This document shows, piece after piece, positions 63,843 to 64,000 of a DNA stretch of 64,000 nucleotides. Below the pieces are notes generated by a model. That model was given only the letters and a program-made list of their open reading frames with translations, did not search any database and was not told the origin of the DNA. Positions within the stretch are counted from its first letter, which is position 1. Each line of letters starts with the position of its first letter. The position numbers and the translations under genes are program-made. Origin of the DNA: Halomonas sp. 54_146 (lineage in GTDB: Bacteria > Pseudomonadota > Gammaproteobacteria > Pseudomonadales > Halomonadaceae); the NCBI RefSeq assembly GCF_001507855.1, contig NZ_LGEN01000012.1, forward strand, positions 1 through 64,000. Direction: 5' to 3'.

Positions 63843-64000
63843 GTGAGTGAAGAGCAGCCAAATCCTATCATCCTGAATGCAGAAGAACTTAGAGCAAGCA
63901 TGCTCTTAAACATCTTTGCAGGGAACCCCCTCTACGGTCTAGACGAAGAATATGCTTTCTTCTACGATGAAACCAATAACATCCGCAAGTTCTGGATCAG
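63843..64000 (+). CDS. unknown protein, cut by the window end
   Basis: A frame starts at GTG 63843 with AAAAGG 6 nt upstream and runs 52 codons to the window edge without a stop. The visible part contains EEYAFFYDETNNIRKFWI. An acidic Y-D-E-T-N motif close to the N terminus recalls DUF3800-type proteins, but this is tentative. It follows herA by 289 bp in the same direction, and that gap shows no other gene. Confidence 0.55.
   Translation, partial: MSEEQPNPIILNAEELRASMLLNIFAGNPLYGLDEEYAFFYDETNNIRKFWI

Overview
The window looks like a gammaproteobacterial chromosome, most likely Halomonas or a close relative of the Halomonadaceae. This is inferred from the set of lactate dehydrogenase, TAXI-type TRAP transporter, DctBD-like, PrlC, YheV and LigB genes and from their moderate GC content; no rRNA or other decisive marker is present. 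A large integrative and conjugative element (ICE) of the Tn4371 type interrupts it.

Region 1 (1-18.6 kb) is ordinary chromosome. It holds lldD divergent from an operon of a FadR/LldR-type regulator and a DctB/DctD-like two-component pair. Two near-identical palindromic operators lie between them. Next come an inner-membrane hydrolase, a gamma carbonic anhydrase, an SNF-type sodium symporter, prlC-yheV, a TAXI TRAP transporter, metF, an AEC transporter and ligB. Two repeats stand out: a pentanucleotide array near 8.5 kb and a probable dispersed repeat near 16.8 kb.

Region 2 (18.7-25.2 kb) is an accessory block on the plus strand behind a strong promoter. It has a small HTH protein, a small unknown protein, a Hachiman-like pair (HamA nuclease and HamB helicase) and an unknown protein with a Cys/His cluster. 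The edge of the ICE probably lies in or next to this block, but I could not identify it.

Region 3 (25.2-59.9 kb) is the conjugative backbone, all on the minus strand. It has the mating-pair genes trbI-G-F-L-J-E-D-C-B, a CopG-type protein, the coupling protein TraG, an EexN lipoprotein, a LysR regulator, the relaxase TraI, the TraF peptidase, a DUF2840 protein, a small RHH-like protein, ParA, RepA with three iterons, an AlpA-like protein, a DUF2285 protein and a DUF2958 protein. No integrase is in the window; it is expected beyond 64 kb.

Between traI and the LysR/eexN/traG end is a cargo of about 14 kb (38.8-52.3 kb) devoted to the cell envelope. It holds a tripartite RND pump, a UbiB/ABC1-type kinase, a fused glycolipid-type glycosyltransferase and permuted papain-like protein, a CecR-like TetR regulator, two related coiled-coil proteins, a YqjD-like anchor and a holin-like membrane protein. 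Related operator-like palindromes sit in the promoters at both transcription starts, so one TetR protein may control the whole set. An ISL3-type transposase remnant has replaced the 3' end of the glycosyltransferase gene.

Region 4 (60.1-64 kb) is a second defence block at the replication end: an XRE regulator, a SIR2 protein and a HerA ATPase with overlapping genes, then a further gene cut by the window end. The conjugative element is therefore flanked by two unrelated predicted anti-phage systems.
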